Assembly (NCBI GenBank): GCA_044223975.1
Contig: JBGALI010000023.1
Span: 1-64,000 of the forward strand
Direction: 5' to 3'
From: CAZCPB01 sp044223975
GTDB lineage: Bacteria > Planctomycetota > Phycisphaerae > Phycisphaerales > UBA1924
DNA: 64,000 nt
The position numbers were made by a program, and so were the translations under genes. The number at the start of each line of letters is the position of its first letter. Within the stretch, counting starts at the first letter, position 1. A model generated the notes under the pieces. That model was not told where the DNA came from and ran no database searches. It saw nothing but the letters and a program-made list of their open reading frames with translations. Positions 32,344 to 41,912 of this stretch are shown piece by piece.

Positions 32344-35211
32344 TCACAGCGTCCTCTTGACCTCCACCTGCTTGTAGCACTCCAGCACGTCGCCTTCCTT
32401 GATGTCGTCGTAGCCGACGATCTTCATTCCGCACTCCATGCCGGCGCGAACTTCCTTGGCGTCGTCCTTGACCCGCTTGAGCTGCTCGAGCTTGCGGTCG
32501 TTCTCGATGACGATGCCGGCGCGCGTGACGCGGATGAGCGCGTCGCGCTGCACCGAGCCGTCGGTGACGTAGCAGCCGGCGACCTTGCCCACCTTGGTGA
32601 CCGTGAAGACCTTGCGGACATCGGCGTGGCCCAGGATCTCCTGACGGATCTCCGGGGCGAGCATGCCCTCGGCGGCCTTCTTGAGGTCGCCGGTGATGTC
32701 GTAGATGACCTGGTAGCTGCGGATCTCAACGTGCTTCTGCTCGGCCATCGTGCGGGCCTTGCCCGAGGGGATGACGTTGAAGCCGATGATGATCGCCTTG
32801 GAAGCGTCCGCCAGCAGCACGTCGCTCTCGTTGATGCCTCCCACCGCGCCGTGGAGGACCTTGACCTTGACCTCGGCGGTCCCGACCTTCTCGCACTCGC
32901 TCCTGAGCACGTCGACCGTGCCCTGCTCGGCGGCCTTGAGGACGATGAGGATTTCCTTGACCGACTTGTCGGCCATCTGAGTGAAAAGGCTGTCGAGCGT
33001 GACCTTGGGCTGGGCGAGCTGGGCCTCGCGCTCGCGGTGGCGGCGCTGCTCGGCGGCCTCCTGCGCCTCCTTGAGCGAATCGACCACGAAGAATCGATCG
33101 CCCGCGTCGGGCATCTCGTCGATGCCCGAGATCTGCACCGGCATCGGCGGGAAGACCTCTTTGAGCTTGCGGCCGCGGTCGTCGGTGATGTCGCGGACGC
33201 GACCGAACGCACGGCCGGCCACGACGAAGTCGCCCACCGCGAGCCGACCGTCCTGGACCAGAAGGTTGGCGACGGCGCCGCGACCCTCTTCGCTCTTGGA
33301 CTCGATGACCGAGCCGCGGGCCTGCCCGCCGAAGTCGGCCTTGAGGTTGAGAAGCTGGGCCTGGTAATCGAGCGTTTCCAGCAGCTCGGGGATGCCGGTA
33401 CCGGTCGTCGCGCTGGTGCGGACCACTTCGGTGTCGCCGCCCCACTCGACGGGGTTGAGCCCCGCGTCGGCGAGCTGGCGCAGCGTCTTCTGGATCTGGG
33501 GCTCGGTGGCGTCGGGCCGATCGATCTTGTTGAGGGCCACCACGATCGGCACCCCCGCGGCCTTGGCGTGGTTGATCGACTCGATCGTCTGCGGCATGAC
33601 GCCTTCGGGCGCCGACACCACCAGCACGACCACGTCGGTCATCTTCGCGCCGCGCGAGCGCATGCTCGTGAAGGCCTCGTGGCCGGGCGTGTCGAGGAAC
33701 ACGATGTTCTTCTTTTCGCCCGCCACCTCGACCTCGACGCGGAACGCGCTGGTGCGCTGCGTGATGCCGCCGGCCTCGCCGGCCGCGACGTTGGCGTTGC
33801 GGATCTTGTCGAGCAGGCTGGTCTTGCCGTGGTCGACGTGGCCGAGGATGGTGACGACCGGCCCGCACGGGCGCTGGTCCACCATCTCCCGCTCTTCGTA
33901 GTCGGCGCTCACGGCTTCCTCGGCCGTCTTGGCCTCGGTGACCTGCAGGTCGATGTCGAAATCGATCATGATCTCCGCGGCCTTCAGCGGATCGATGCCG
34001 GAGTTGATCGTCGCCATCACGCCCTGGAGGAAGAGCTTCTTGACGATGTCGGCGCCCTTGACACCCGTCGCCGCCGACAGGTCCTTGATCGTGAAGGGCG
34101 CGGCGATGTACACCTTGCCGTCGTCGGGGCCCGATTCGTCGGCCCGGGCGAGCTTGTCATCGGCCCGCTTGAGGTCGGTGCGGCGCTTCTTGAGGAAACC
34201 GCCGGCGCGCAACAGGCGTGCCTCGCGCTCGACGAGGTCCTGCTCGCTGAAGATCTGGCCGCCGACCCACTCGGTGCCGCTGCTGGCGCGGCGACGGGCG
34301 GGCACGCCCGTGCCGCTCGAGCGAGCGCCCGGGGCCCCGGCTCCCGCTCCGGCCCCGGCGCCCTGCTTGCGCCGCGGGCTGCGACCCCGATCGTCGTCGG
34401 ACTCGCCCATGGGCCGTCCGGGACGCGCGGGGCCGGACGAGCCACCGGACGATGAGCCCGGACCGGGGGCACGACGCGGACGCGGAGGCTCGATGACCTC
34501 CGGGGCTTCGACGCGCACGACCTTGGGGCCCGAGAGCTTTACGGGCGCGCGGGTCTCGAGCTTCGGTCCCGCGGGAGAAACCACAGTCGGTCTTGTCGGG
34601 ACGTTCATCGGTGCCGGCTTGGAAACCGGCGCCGGGGGCGTCACCGCGGCCGGGCGCAGCGTGACCGGAGCCGGTTCCCGCTCTTTGGCGGGTGCGGCCG
34701 GCGGCGGTGGGGGTGCGGGCGCGACCGCCGTGGGGCGGAGGGTGGGGGCGTGCGATGGAGTCGACGTCTTGGGCTTCGGCGGGGCGGCGGCGGGTTCGTC
34801 GTTGGACTCGACCTTGGCGGGGATGGGTCGGGGCTCGGCCTTGGGCTCGACCGAACGCTCCGGCGCGACGACCGTGCCGCCGATGTCCGATTCGGCGGCC
34901 GGCAATTCGCCGTCATCTTCGTGCGTGGCGTGATCGTCGCCCTTGCCCGTTCGCTTGCGCGACCTGGCACGCACCGTGGAGACATCGATCTTCTCCGATG
35001 TCTCGGTCGCGGTGGCGACGCCGCCTTGCCCGCTGAACCACTCGCGGATCGAGGCCTCGAGTCCCGCCGAAACGGTGGACGCGTGCCCCTTGACGACCGT
35101 GTCAGGGATGCCCTCGGCCCTGCACTTGGCGAGGATCGCCTTGGACTCGATGCCCAGTTCTTTCGCCAACTGTGAAATCCGCTTGGCCGCCAAGGTGTTC
35201 TCCAGGATCAA
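32344..35211 (-). CDS. infB: Translation initiation factor IF-2
   Basis: GTPase that brings fMet-tRNA to the 30S subunit. 955 residues. IF2_N domain at 10-60 (RISQLAKELGIESKAILAKC), a Pro/Ala-rich linker (about 100-310), a second IF2_N-like domain (about 365-425), then the G domain with GHVDHGKT (457-464), DTPGH (507-511) and NKID (561-564), and the C-terminal fMet-tRNA-binding domain. The switch I segment reads GGITQRTSAFRV where most bacteria have GGITQHIGAY. It starts 50 nt after nusA. Confidence 0.96.
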   Translation of the reverse strand: MILENTLAAKRISQLAKELGIESKAILAKCRAEGIPDTVVKGHASTVSAGLEASIREWFSGQGGVATATETSEKIDVSTVRARSRKRTGKGDDHATHEDDGELPAAESDIGGTVVAPERSVEPKAEPRPIPAKVESNDEPAAAPPKPKTSTPSHAPTLRPTAVAPAPPPPPAAPAKEREPAPVTLRPAAVTPPAPVSKPAPMNVPTRPTVVSPAGPKLETRAPVKLSGPKVVRVEAPEVIEPPRPRRAPGPGSSSGGSSGPARPGRPMGESDDDRGRSPRRKQGAGAGAGAGAPGARSSGTGVPARRRASSGTEWVGGQIFSEQDLVEREARLLRAGGFLKKRRTDLKRADDKLARADESGPDDGKVYIAAPFTIKDLSAATGVKGADIVKKLFLQGVMATINSGIDPLKAAEIMIDFDIDLQVTEAKTAEEAVSADYEEREMVDQRPCGPVVTILGHVDHGKTSLLDKIRNANVAAGEAGGITQRTSAFRVEVEVAGEKKNIVFLDTPGHEAFTSMRSRGAKMTDVVVLVVSAPEGVMPQTIESINHAKAAGVPIVVALNKIDRPDATEPQIQKTLRQLADAGLNPVEWGGDTEVVRTSATTGTGIPELLETLDYQAQLLNLKADFGGQARGSVIESKSEEGRGAVANLLVQDGRLAVGDFVVAGRAFGRVRDITDDRGRKLKEVFPPMPVQISGIDEMPDAGDRFFVVDSLKEAQEAAEQRRHREREAQLAQPKVTLDSLFTQMADKSVKEILIVLKAAEQGTVDVLRSECEKVGTAEVKVKVLHGAVGGINESDVLLADASKAIIIGFNVIPSGKARTMAEQKHVEIRSYQVIYDITGDLKKAAEGMLAPEIRQEILGHADVRKVFTVTKVGKVAGCYVTDGSVQRDALIRVTRAGIVIENDRKLEQLKRVKDDAKEVRAGMECGMKIVGYDDIKEGDVLECYKQVEVKRTL

Positions 35212-35261
35212 ACTTCAGTCCGAACCACGATCCGTCTCGAAACTTCCACGCGCCGCCGCCA

Positions 35262-36635
35262 TCAGGCGCCCTGCCCCAGGATGTCCGCCGCCCGAGCCTC
35301 GTCGGTAGCGCTCGGCTGCGGCACGGGAGCCGGGCCGGCCCCGAGGATGGCGCTCGCCGCGGCCTCGCCCGCCTCGCCCGGAGTTCCGGACGCCAGCAGC
35401 TTGGCCGCGGCCTCGGCCTGCTCCTTCATGAGACGGGCCTTCTCTTCCTTGTCCTTCTGCTGCTGTTCGGCGACCACCTTGGCCTTGGCCGCGCAACGGT
35501 CGACCGCGACCTTGGCCAGTTCCTCGCCGATCTCCAATTCGTTCATCAGGACTTCGGCCCCGACCTCTTCGATGTCGAACACGCTGACCATGCCCAGGGC
35601 GCCGAGCTTGTCGATCATGGGCTCGCTGAAACCCTCGATCTCCAGGAGCGTGGCCGACATGGTCTCCAGGCCCTTGGTGAACTCGGCCGGCGTGAGGATG
35701 TCGATGTCCCAGCCGGTGAGACGCGCCGCGAGCCGCACGTTCTGGCCGCGCTTGCCGATCGCCAGGCTGAGCTGGTCCTCGCGGACCACAACGGTCGCTC
35801 GCCCGAGCTCGAAGCACAGGGAGATCTCCTGCACCTCGGCGGGCTTGAGGGAGTTGGCGATGAGCACCTGGCTGGACTCGTTCCAGCGGACGATGTCGAT
35901 CTTCTCGCCGTTGAGCTCGTCGACGATGTTCTTGATGCGGCTGCCGCGCACGCCGACGCAGGCCCCGACCGCGTCGACCTTCGAGTCCACGCTGGTGACG
36001 GCGACCTTGGTGCGGTAGCCGGCCTCGCGGGCCATGGCCTTGAGCTCGATGATGTGCTCGGCGACCTCGGGGACTTCGACCTCAAACAGCCGCTTGATGA
36101 AGTCCGGGTGCGAGCGGCTCAGGACGATCTTGACGTTCGAGCCCATGTCCTTCACGTCGAGGATCAGGCACCGCACGCGGTCACCGGGCTGGAACTGCTC
36201 GCCGGGGATCTGCTCGCTGGCGGGCATGATTGCCTCGGCCCGGTCGATCGTCACGACGAGCGTCCGTGCCTCATAGTGCTGGGCCGTGCCGGTCACGATC
36301 TCGCCCATGCGCTTGGAGAATTCCTCGAAGATGCTGCTCCGCTCGTCGTCGCGGAACTTCTGGATCATGACCTGCTTGAACGTCTGGGCCGCGATGCGAC
36401 CGAACGCGCCCGGGGGCATCTCGAGCGGCTCGCCGTGGCGGGTGATCGCGATCGTGCCGTTGAGCGGATCGACCACGCACTGGAACTCCTCGGAGTCGAG
36501 GGTCGCAAAGTGCTTGCGGGCCGCGGAGACCATCGCCTGCTCGAGGTCCTTGATCAGGATCTGCTTGTCGATATTGCGGTCGCGCGCGATCGCGTCGAGG
36601 ATCCGCATCATCTCCTGGGTGTTCACTGTGCTCAT
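35262..36635 (-). CDS. nusA: Transcription termination/antitermination protein NusA
   Basis: Binds RNA polymerase and controls pausing, termination and antitermination. 457 residues: N-terminal domain (1-125), S1 domain (about 130-200), KH1/KH2 (CVGVRGSRIKNIVDELNGEK and SLAIGKRGQNVRLAARLTGW), then a helical C-terminal region ending in an Ala/Gln-rich tail. ATG at 36635 has GGAGA upstream. The usual upstream gene rimP is absent; fliM lies upstream instead. Confidence 0.95.
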   Translation of the reverse strand: MSTVNTQEMMRILDAIARDRNIDKQILIKDLEQAMVSAARKHFATLDSEEFQCVVDPLNGTIAITRHGEPLEMPPGAFGRIAAQTFKQVMIQKFRDDERSSIFEEFSKRMGEIVTGTAQHYEARTLVVTIDRAEAIMPASEQIPGEQFQPGDRVRCLILDVKDMGSNVKIVLSRSHPDFIKRLFEVEVPEVAEHIIELKAMAREAGYRTKVAVTSVDSKVDAVGACVGVRGSRIKNIVDELNGEKIDIVRWNESSQVLIANSLKPAEVQEISLCFELGRATVVVREDQLSLAIGKRGQNVRLAARLTGWDIDILTPAEFTKGLETMSATLLEIEGFSEPMIDKLGALGMVSVFDIEEVGAEVLMNELEIGEELAKVAVDRCAAKAKVVAEQQQKDKEEKARLMKEQAEAAAKLLASGTPGEAGEAAASAILGAGPAPVPQPSATDEARAADILGQGA

Positions 36636-36982
36636 CGGTCTGTCTCCGTGATTTCTGGTTTTCGAGTTTTCCGGCCGAAGCTGAGGCGGGACTCCGAGTG
36701 AAACGCCAAAACGACAAAGGCCACGAACGACTTCCCGTCGCCCGCGGCCCTGAACCGCTCCACGCCCCAAGACCCCCGTGGGGATCCCCGGCGGCGTTCC
36801 TTGTTTTCCCGCCTTACCGCATGAGGATCTCTCCGCACGCGGCCCGGGAAACCCAAAGCCGGACCGCAGCCCTGCGCTGTTCGCGCTGGATGGGCCGCTT
36901 ACCGAGCATGGTTCAGGGTCGCAAGCATGGTCAACATCACCTCGCCCCCGAGGGGCACCCTGGAACATCTTCGAACACGATA
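36636..36982. other. Long leader of the nusA-infB transcript
   Basis: About 350 nt between the proposed -10 box and the nusA start show no convincing gene. Short GC-rich hairpins (for example CCCCCGTGGGG and GGGGATCCCC around 36775-36790) could give a structured 5' untranslated region, which would suit autoregulation by NusA. That role is inference. Confidence 0.4.
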
Positions 36983-37012
36983 ACTATATTGGTCGGGGTG
37001 TGGCCGGGTCAA
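36983..37012 (-). promoter_or_regulatory. Sigma-70-like promoter for the nusA operon
   Basis: Reading the minus strand, TTGACC (37007-37012) and TATAGT (36983-36988) are separated by 18 bp. It lies in an AT-richer pocket between fliM and nusA, in the correct orientation. Confidence 0.6.
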
Positions 37013-37049
37013 ACGCCGGTCGGCATTACTCGCCGGGCATCCCTCACGG

Positions 37050-38066
37050 TCAAACCCGATCGCCGGGCTCGATGGCCCTCTGAATCTTGAGCGCCCGGGA
37101 GCCGCGGCACTGGCCCAGCTGGGCCAGATACTTTTTCTGGCCCTCGACACACACCACCACGGGCTGGGTCGCGGGCTTCTCCGTGACGATCAGGTCGCCC
37201 TTGGTCATCGTCAGAAGGTCGTTGAGCGTAATGGTCGTCTCGGCCAAGAGCCCGGCGACTTCCAGCCCGGCCTTGGAGAGCGAACGTCCGATCTGCTTCT
37301 CGAGTTCGTGAGACCGCGAGCTCTTGGATGCCGCGAACCAGCTCTGGCTGGACAGGTCCGGCACCACCGGCTCGATCACGTTGTAGGGGATGCACAGGTT
37401 CATCGTGCCCGCGCGGCTGGACATCTTGAGTTCGAAGCCGACCACCACAACGACCTCGTTGGGGGGCACGATCTGCACGAGCTGCGGGTTGCTCTCGGTG
37501 GCGGCGATCGAGAATTTCAACGCCCGGACCCCGGACCACGCCTCCGCCAGCGCCGTCAGGCCGCGCGCGGTCACGTTGCTGATGAGGCGAGTCTCGATGA
37601 GCGTCATCGGGCGCTGCGGGACGAACAGGTCCTGCGAGTTGCCGCCCAGGAGGCGGTCGATGATCGGGTAGATGATGAGCGGGCTGATCTCCATGCACAT
37701 CTGGCCCTCGAGGCCGTCGGCGCGGAGGAGATTGAACGAGGTGGGGTTGGGCAGACCGGAGATGAACTCCGAGTAGGTCATCTGCTCGCAATTGGCGACC
37801 TTGACCTCGACGATCGTGCGGAGAAACCCGGAGAGCGAAGCGCCGAAATTCCGCGCGAAGGATTCGTGCAGGGTCTGCAGCGCCCGCATCTGGTCTTTGC
37901 TGACACGCTCGGGTCGCTTGAAGTCGTACGGCTTGACCTCCATCCCGGGCCCGTCGGCGGGGCGGCGGGAGAAGATCTGCGTCTCGCCCTTCTCTTCCTG
38001 GACCGCGCCGGTCTCCACCGCGGCCAGCAGGGCGTCGACTTCGCTTTGATCGAGAACGTTGGCCAT
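37050..38066 (-). CDS. fliM: Flagellar motor switch protein FliM
   Basis: C-ring protein that binds phospho-CheY and sets rotation direction. 338 residues. The N-terminal LDQSEVDALLAAV is the CheY-binding motif. The middle domain contains ISGLPNPTSFNLLRADGLEG and PIIDRLLGG, and the C-terminal SpoA-like domain begins near LSKAGLEVAGLLAETTITL. No other flagellar gene is nearby. Confidence 0.92.
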   Translation of the reverse strand: MANVLDQSEVDALLAAVETGAVQEEKGETQIFSRRPADGPGMEVKPYDFKRPERVSKDQMRALQTLHESFARNFGASLSGFLRTIVEVKVANCEQMTYSEFISGLPNPTSFNLLRADGLEGQMCMEISPLIIYPIIDRLLGGNSQDLFVPQRPMTLIETRLISNVTARGLTALAEAWSGVRALKFSIAATESNPQLVQIVPPNEVVVVVGFELKMSSRAGTMNLCIPYNVIEPVVPDLSSQSWFAASKSSRSHELEKQIGRSLSKAGLEVAGLLAETTITLNDLLTMTKGDLIVTEKPATQPVVVCVEGQKKYLAQLGQCRGSRALKIQRAIEPGDRV

Positions 38067-38246
38067 CGGGCGGCGGACTCCGGCAACGAACGACCCTGGG
38101 CGCGAGGCGCCCTTTCCTCCTATCGGACCTGCCCGGGGCGGGTCTTGAAGGACACCCGTGCCGAACTTTGCGCGTGCGGCGCCTACCCTCGTTCGGCATC
38201 CGAATCTCAACCGCCCGTGGAACTTCACCCGCCAACCAGGTTGCCC

Positions 38247-40118
38247 ATGAGCATCGCCCGCTGGGTCGTCGGTGTGCTGGTCGCCGCGATGCTGTGCACC
38301 CCCGCCTTGGCTCAGCCGCGGAAGGTTGAAGTCTCCGCGGTGGCCTCGCGGACGGACGTGCTGCCGGGCGATCAAGTCGCGGTCGCGGTCGTTTTCCGGC
38401 ACGAGGACGGCTGGCATGTTCACACGAACAATCCGGTGATCCCCAAGTCGTGGGGGGATTTCCCCGCGATCGCCACCAGAATCGTGGTGACCCCTTCCCC
38501 GGGAATGACGGCGGGTGCTCCGCAGTGGCCGGCCCCGTCCGAGATCCGGCTTGACCTGGGCGCCACGGGCACGCCCGAGCCCTACCTCGTCTACGAGGGC
38601 GAAGCGATCGCGTTCGTGCCGCTGCTCATCGACGCCAATGCGCCGCCCGGTCCTCGCACCGTACGGATCTCCGCGTCCTACCAGGCGTGCGACGACAGGA
38701 CCTGTCTGCCGCAGCAGACGGACGAACTCGAGGTTCAGATCAACGTGGTGGCTCCCGGCTCGGCGCGTGGACCGGAGAACCAGCCGGCGCTCTTCGCGAC
38801 GCTCGATCGGTCCATCTTCGCCCGCGTCGGGACTCCTGCCCCCACCCTCTCGCAGAACGCCACGTTCAACCTGTTCGGTTGGTCGTTCACCGTGGGAGCG
38901 GGCAACCCGGTGCAGGCGCTGGTGATCGTGCTGCTCGCGGCTCTCGGCGGGTTTGTGCTCAACCTCACGCCCTGCGTGCTGCCGGTGATCCCGATCAAGA
39001 TCATGGGACTGAGCGCCGTGGCGGGCAACCGAGGGCGGTTGCTCGTGCTCGGGGTGTCGTCTTCGCTCGGAACCATCGCGTTCTGGCTCGGCATCGGCAT
39101 CGCGATGGTCACGCTTACGAGCTTCAAGGCGATCAACCAGCTCTTCCAGTTCTGGTGGTTCCCGCTGGGCGTCGGGATCTTTATCTTCGTGATGGGCCTG
39201 GGGATGCTGGGCCTGTTCACCGTGAGGTTGCCGCAGGCGGTGTACGCGGTCGAGGCCGACAAGGGCTCGATCGGCGGATCATTCGTGTTCGGCATCATGA
39301 CGGCGGTGCTGTCGACGCCGTGCATCGCTCCGTTCATGGGCGCGGCCGCGGCGTGGGCGGTCACGCAGCCGGCGGGGTTGACGCTGACCGTGTTCACCGC
39401 CATCGGCGTGGGCATGGCAACCCCGTACCTTGTTCTTGCGGCGTTCCCCGCGCTGATCGAGAAGGTGCCCCGGACCGGACCGGCGAGCGATCTTGTGAAG
39501 CAGGTGATGGGCCTTCTGCTCCTGGCCGTCGCGGTGTTTTTTGCTGGAACCGGCGTCGACCCGCTCGTACGACAGCCGATCGATCCTCCGATGCGGTGGC
39601 ACTGGTGGATCATGGTGGCGCTGGTCGTCGCGGCGATGGCGTGGATGGTGGCGCGGACGATGACGATCACACGGTCGAGCGGCAAGCGGGCGTTCTTTTC
39701 AGCCGCCGCTCTTGCGGTCTCCGGCGCGATGGCCGTGGTGGCCATCCGTGTCACCGACCGAGGCCCGATCGATTGGGTCGCGTACACCCCCGAGCGATTC
39801 GCGGAGGCGCGTGGTGCGCACAAGGTCGTCGTGATGGACTTCACCGCAGAGTGGTGCCTGAACTGCAAGGCGCTCGAAACGGGGGTGCTCCACCGACCGG
39901 CTGTGGCGAGCGTTCTGAACGGGCCGGGGGTCGTCCCGATGCGGGTGGACCTGAGCGGGGATAACCGTGCCGGCCAGGACATGCTCAAGAGCCTGAACTG
40001 GGTGGGGATCCCGCTGCTGAGCATCTGGGGCCCGGGGCTTTCGGAGCCGCTGAATTACGACACCTACACGCCCGATACTGTGGTGAAGGCGGTGGAGCGC
40101 GCCAAGGGAGCCCCCTGA
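38247..40118 (+). CDS. DsbD-type thiol:disulfide interchange protein
   Basis: Moves reducing power from cytoplasmic thioredoxin across the membrane. 623 residues: signal peptide ending CTPALA, N-terminal DsbC/DsbD-alpha-like domain (about 25-185, with CDDRTCLP), membrane domain with the redox Cys motifs LTPCVLPVIPIK and LSTPCIAPFMGA and about eight helices, then a C-terminal thioredoxin-like domain with WCLNCK (Cys537/Cys540). All expected Cys pairs are present. Possible roles are cytochrome c maturation or protection of secreted cysteines. It is divergent from fliM. Confidence 0.9.
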   Translation: MSIARWVVGVLVAAMLCTPALAQPRKVEVSAVASRTDVLPGDQVAVAVVFRHEDGWHVHTNNPVIPKSWGDFPAIATRIVVTPSPGMTAGAPQWPAPSEIRLDLGATGTPEPYLVYEGEAIAFVPLLIDANAPPGPRTVRISASYQACDDRTCLPQQTDELEVQINVVAPGSARGPENQPALFATLDRSIFARVGTPAPTLSQNATFNLFGWSFTVGAGNPVQALVIVLLAALGGFVLNLTPCVLPVIPIKIMGLSAVAGNRGRLLVLGVSSSLGTIAFWLGIGIAMVTLTSFKAINQLFQFWWFPLGVGIFIFVMGLGMLGLFTVRLPQAVYAVEADKGSIGGSFVFGIMTAVLSTPCIAPFMGAAAAWAVTQPAGLTLTVFTAIGVGMATPYLVLAAFPALIEKVPRTGPASDLVKQVMGLLLLAVAVFFAGTGVDPLVRQPIDPPMRWHWWIMVALVVAAMAWMVARTMTITRSSGKRAFFSAAALAVSGAMAVVAIRVTDRGPIDWVAYTPERFAEARGAHKVVVMDFTAEWCLNCKALETGVLHRPAVASVLNGPGVVPMRVDLSGDNRAGQDMLKSLNWVGIPLLSIWGPGLSEPLNYDTYTPDTVVKAVERAKGAP

Positions 40119-40199
40119 CGCCGGGCCCGGGCGCGTTGACACCCGGCGACAGGAGGTCTAACTTCTTCTTCCGCCGAAGACCAGCTTCGGGCGCGGATC

Positions 40200-40271
40200 G
40201 CGGGCGTAGCTCAGTGGTAGAGCGTCACGTTGCCAACGTGAAAGTCGAGGGTTCGAGTCCCTTCGCCCGCT
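40200..40271 (+). tRNA. tRNA-Gly (anticodon GCC)
   Basis: Acceptor GCGGGCG/CGCCCGC, D-stem GCTC/GAGC, anticodon loop TTGCCAA with GCC, T-loop TTCGAGT. CCA is not encoded. Its 3' end faces an integrase gene and is a likely attachment site, although no second copy of the tRNA end was seen in the window. Confidence 0.93.
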
Positions 40272-40277
40272 TTGATG

Positions 40278-40307
40278 AAGGCCCGGTGTCCCGCGACGCC
40301 GGGCCTT
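40278..40307 (+). terminator. Terminator-like hairpin after tRNA-Gly
   Basis: AAGGCCCGG and CCGGGCCTT make a perfect 9-bp stem with a 12-nt loop, 7 nt after the tRNA. The T-run is weak (GTCATT). Confidence 0.65.
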
Positions 40308-40506
40308 GTCATTGAGCGACAGGTTGCGACGTACTTGGGACTTGCGCGAGGTGTGGGGGTCGAAGAGTCGCGCCGGGCTCGAACATCGCTCCCGTGCCAC
40401 GACACGCCAGAAGATGACGCCGGATGCCTCCTTCGGCCACTAGTTTCCTGCGCTTATTGTGCGCGCTGCTCGAAGACGAGCATTTGGCGACACGCGAGTA
40501 TCCATG

Positions 40507-40535
40507 AAAAAAGGCCCCGGCGTGAAGCCGAAGCC
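40507..40535 (-). terminator. Intrinsic terminator downstream of the integrase
   Basis: On the minus strand GGCTTCGGC-TTCAC-GCCGGGGCC forms a 9-bp stem (two G-T pairs) followed by TTTTTT. It ends transcription of the integrase block about 100 nt after its stop codon and before the tRNA. Confidence 0.8.
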
Positions 40536-40632
40536 CTTCGCGGCAACTGGCGCTGGGGGGGCAGCACACCAACCACCGCATCACCAGCGTATCGCGTTGC
40601 GTGGCCGCGAACGCTCAGGAAAAGTTCCCTCA

Positions 40633-41910
40633 TCACGCCGTCGCGCGGTGGCGCTTCACGCTCGCCGCCGCGATCGGAATCGACGCGGGAGCGGCGGCGG
40701 TGGGGGAGGGAATCGCCGGCACTTTCTGCAGCTCCGCCGCGACCGGCAGCAGTGTCGCGTCCATGTACACGTTCTCGGTGAGCTTGGGGTCGCTGTGACG
40801 CATCTGCGCCTGGCGCGTGCGCGAGGTCATGCCCGCGACGGCCATCAGCGTCGAGCAGGTCATGCGCAGCGCGTGGAAGTCCACAAAGCCGGTGGCCCGC
40901 GTGCCGGGGTCGATGCCCGCGAGCTTCAGGTCCGCCGTGAGCGCCTTCATGCTCGGCACGGTCGGGACGATGTGGTCGGCCTGCTTCGCGCCGCTCGACC
41001 TGTACTCGCGCAGCGCCTCGGCCAGCTGCGGGTGCATGACCACGCGGTCGGCGCGTCTGCTCTTGGTCGTCTCGGCCCGCAGCCTGATGACCGCCACGGC
41101 GCCGTCGAGGTCAAGGTCGCCCCACGTCAGCGCCCCGATCTCGCCGCGCCGCAGGCCCGTCCACACGGCGATCAGGTAGGCGATCCGCCGCTCCAGGCCC
41201 AGTTGCTCTGCCCGCCGCCGCGCCGCACGCCGAACGTTGGCTACCGGCTGGCCCACGTTGGCACCCGTTCGCACGGTGCGGAGTTCGACGAGCGGGCGTC
41301 GCTCGGCCGCGTCGAGCAAACGGGCGACCTCGTCGGGCGTGAGCGAGCGGCGCGGGTGGACGGGCAGCGCCGCTCGCCGATCCAGCTTCTTCAGAGCCGC
41401 CAGCGGGTCGTGCGGCACGTACCGGGACTCGACCGCCCACTTGGTGAAGCTCTTGAGCGTTCCGAGGTACTCGTTCTTGGCGATCACCGACAGCGGCTTG
41501 CCCCTGGGGTTGTTCTTGCTGGCGCGGCGATGCTCCGAGAGCGTGCGGAGGATGGCGGCGGGGTCGAGGTCCACGATCCGCGCCGCCCCGGTGCGGGCTA
41601 CGACGAGCTTGAGCCTGGCTTCGACCTGCTGCACGTACCGCTCGTGGCGCTGCCCCGCCCTGACCTTGGCGACGAACGCTTCGATGTGTTCGGCGATCGG
41701 CCGCGCGGCACGCTCGTCCACCGCGCTGGTCAGCCCCTCGGCGCGTCGTGCGGACTCCCGCTCCAGCCGCTGGGCCAGGAGCAGGCTGGCGTCGCGGTCA
41801 GGGTGGCCCTTGCAGGTGCGCCACCGCTGCTGGACCGCGTCGTAATAGTTGCAGTACCACGTGCTGCCGCGGCGGTGCTTGTCCGCGCCTCGCTTGAACA
41901 CCGATGCCAT
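40633..41910 (-). CDS. Tyrosine recombinase/integrase
   Basis: 425 residues. An N-terminal Arg/Lys-rich arm-binding region is followed by a SAM-like core-binding domain (about 70-175) and a catalytic domain. The active site is complete: Arg254 in TGLRRGE, Lys283, His346-x-x-Arg349 in FHALR, His372 in RHSD and Tyr382 in NVYMD. About 40 residues after the Tyr are Ala/Pro-rich. It should catalyse integration and excision, likely at the adjacent tRNA-Gly. It starts 2 nt after the rep-like stop, so both are co-transcribed. Confidence 0.92.
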   Translation of the reverse strand: MASVFKRGADKHRRGSTWYCNYYDAVQQRWRTCKGHPDRDASLLLAQRLERESARRAEGLTSAVDERAARPIAEHIEAFVAKVRAGQRHERYVQQVEARLKLVVARTGAARIVDLDPAAILRTLSEHRRASKNNPRGKPLSVIAKNEYLGTLKSFTKWAVESRYVPHDPLAALKKLDRRAALPVHPRRSLTPDEVARLLDAAERRPLVELRTVRTGANVGQPVANVRRAARRRAEQLGLERRIAYLIAVWTGLRRGEIGALTWGDLDLDGAVAVIRLRAETTKSRRADRVVMHPQLAEALREYRSSGAKQADHIVPTVPSMKALTADLKLAGIDPGTRATGFVDFHALRMTCSTLMAVAGMTSRTRQAQMRHSDPKLTENVYMDATLLPVAAELQKVPAIPSPTAAAPASIPIAAASVKRHRATA

Positions 41911-41912
41911 GC

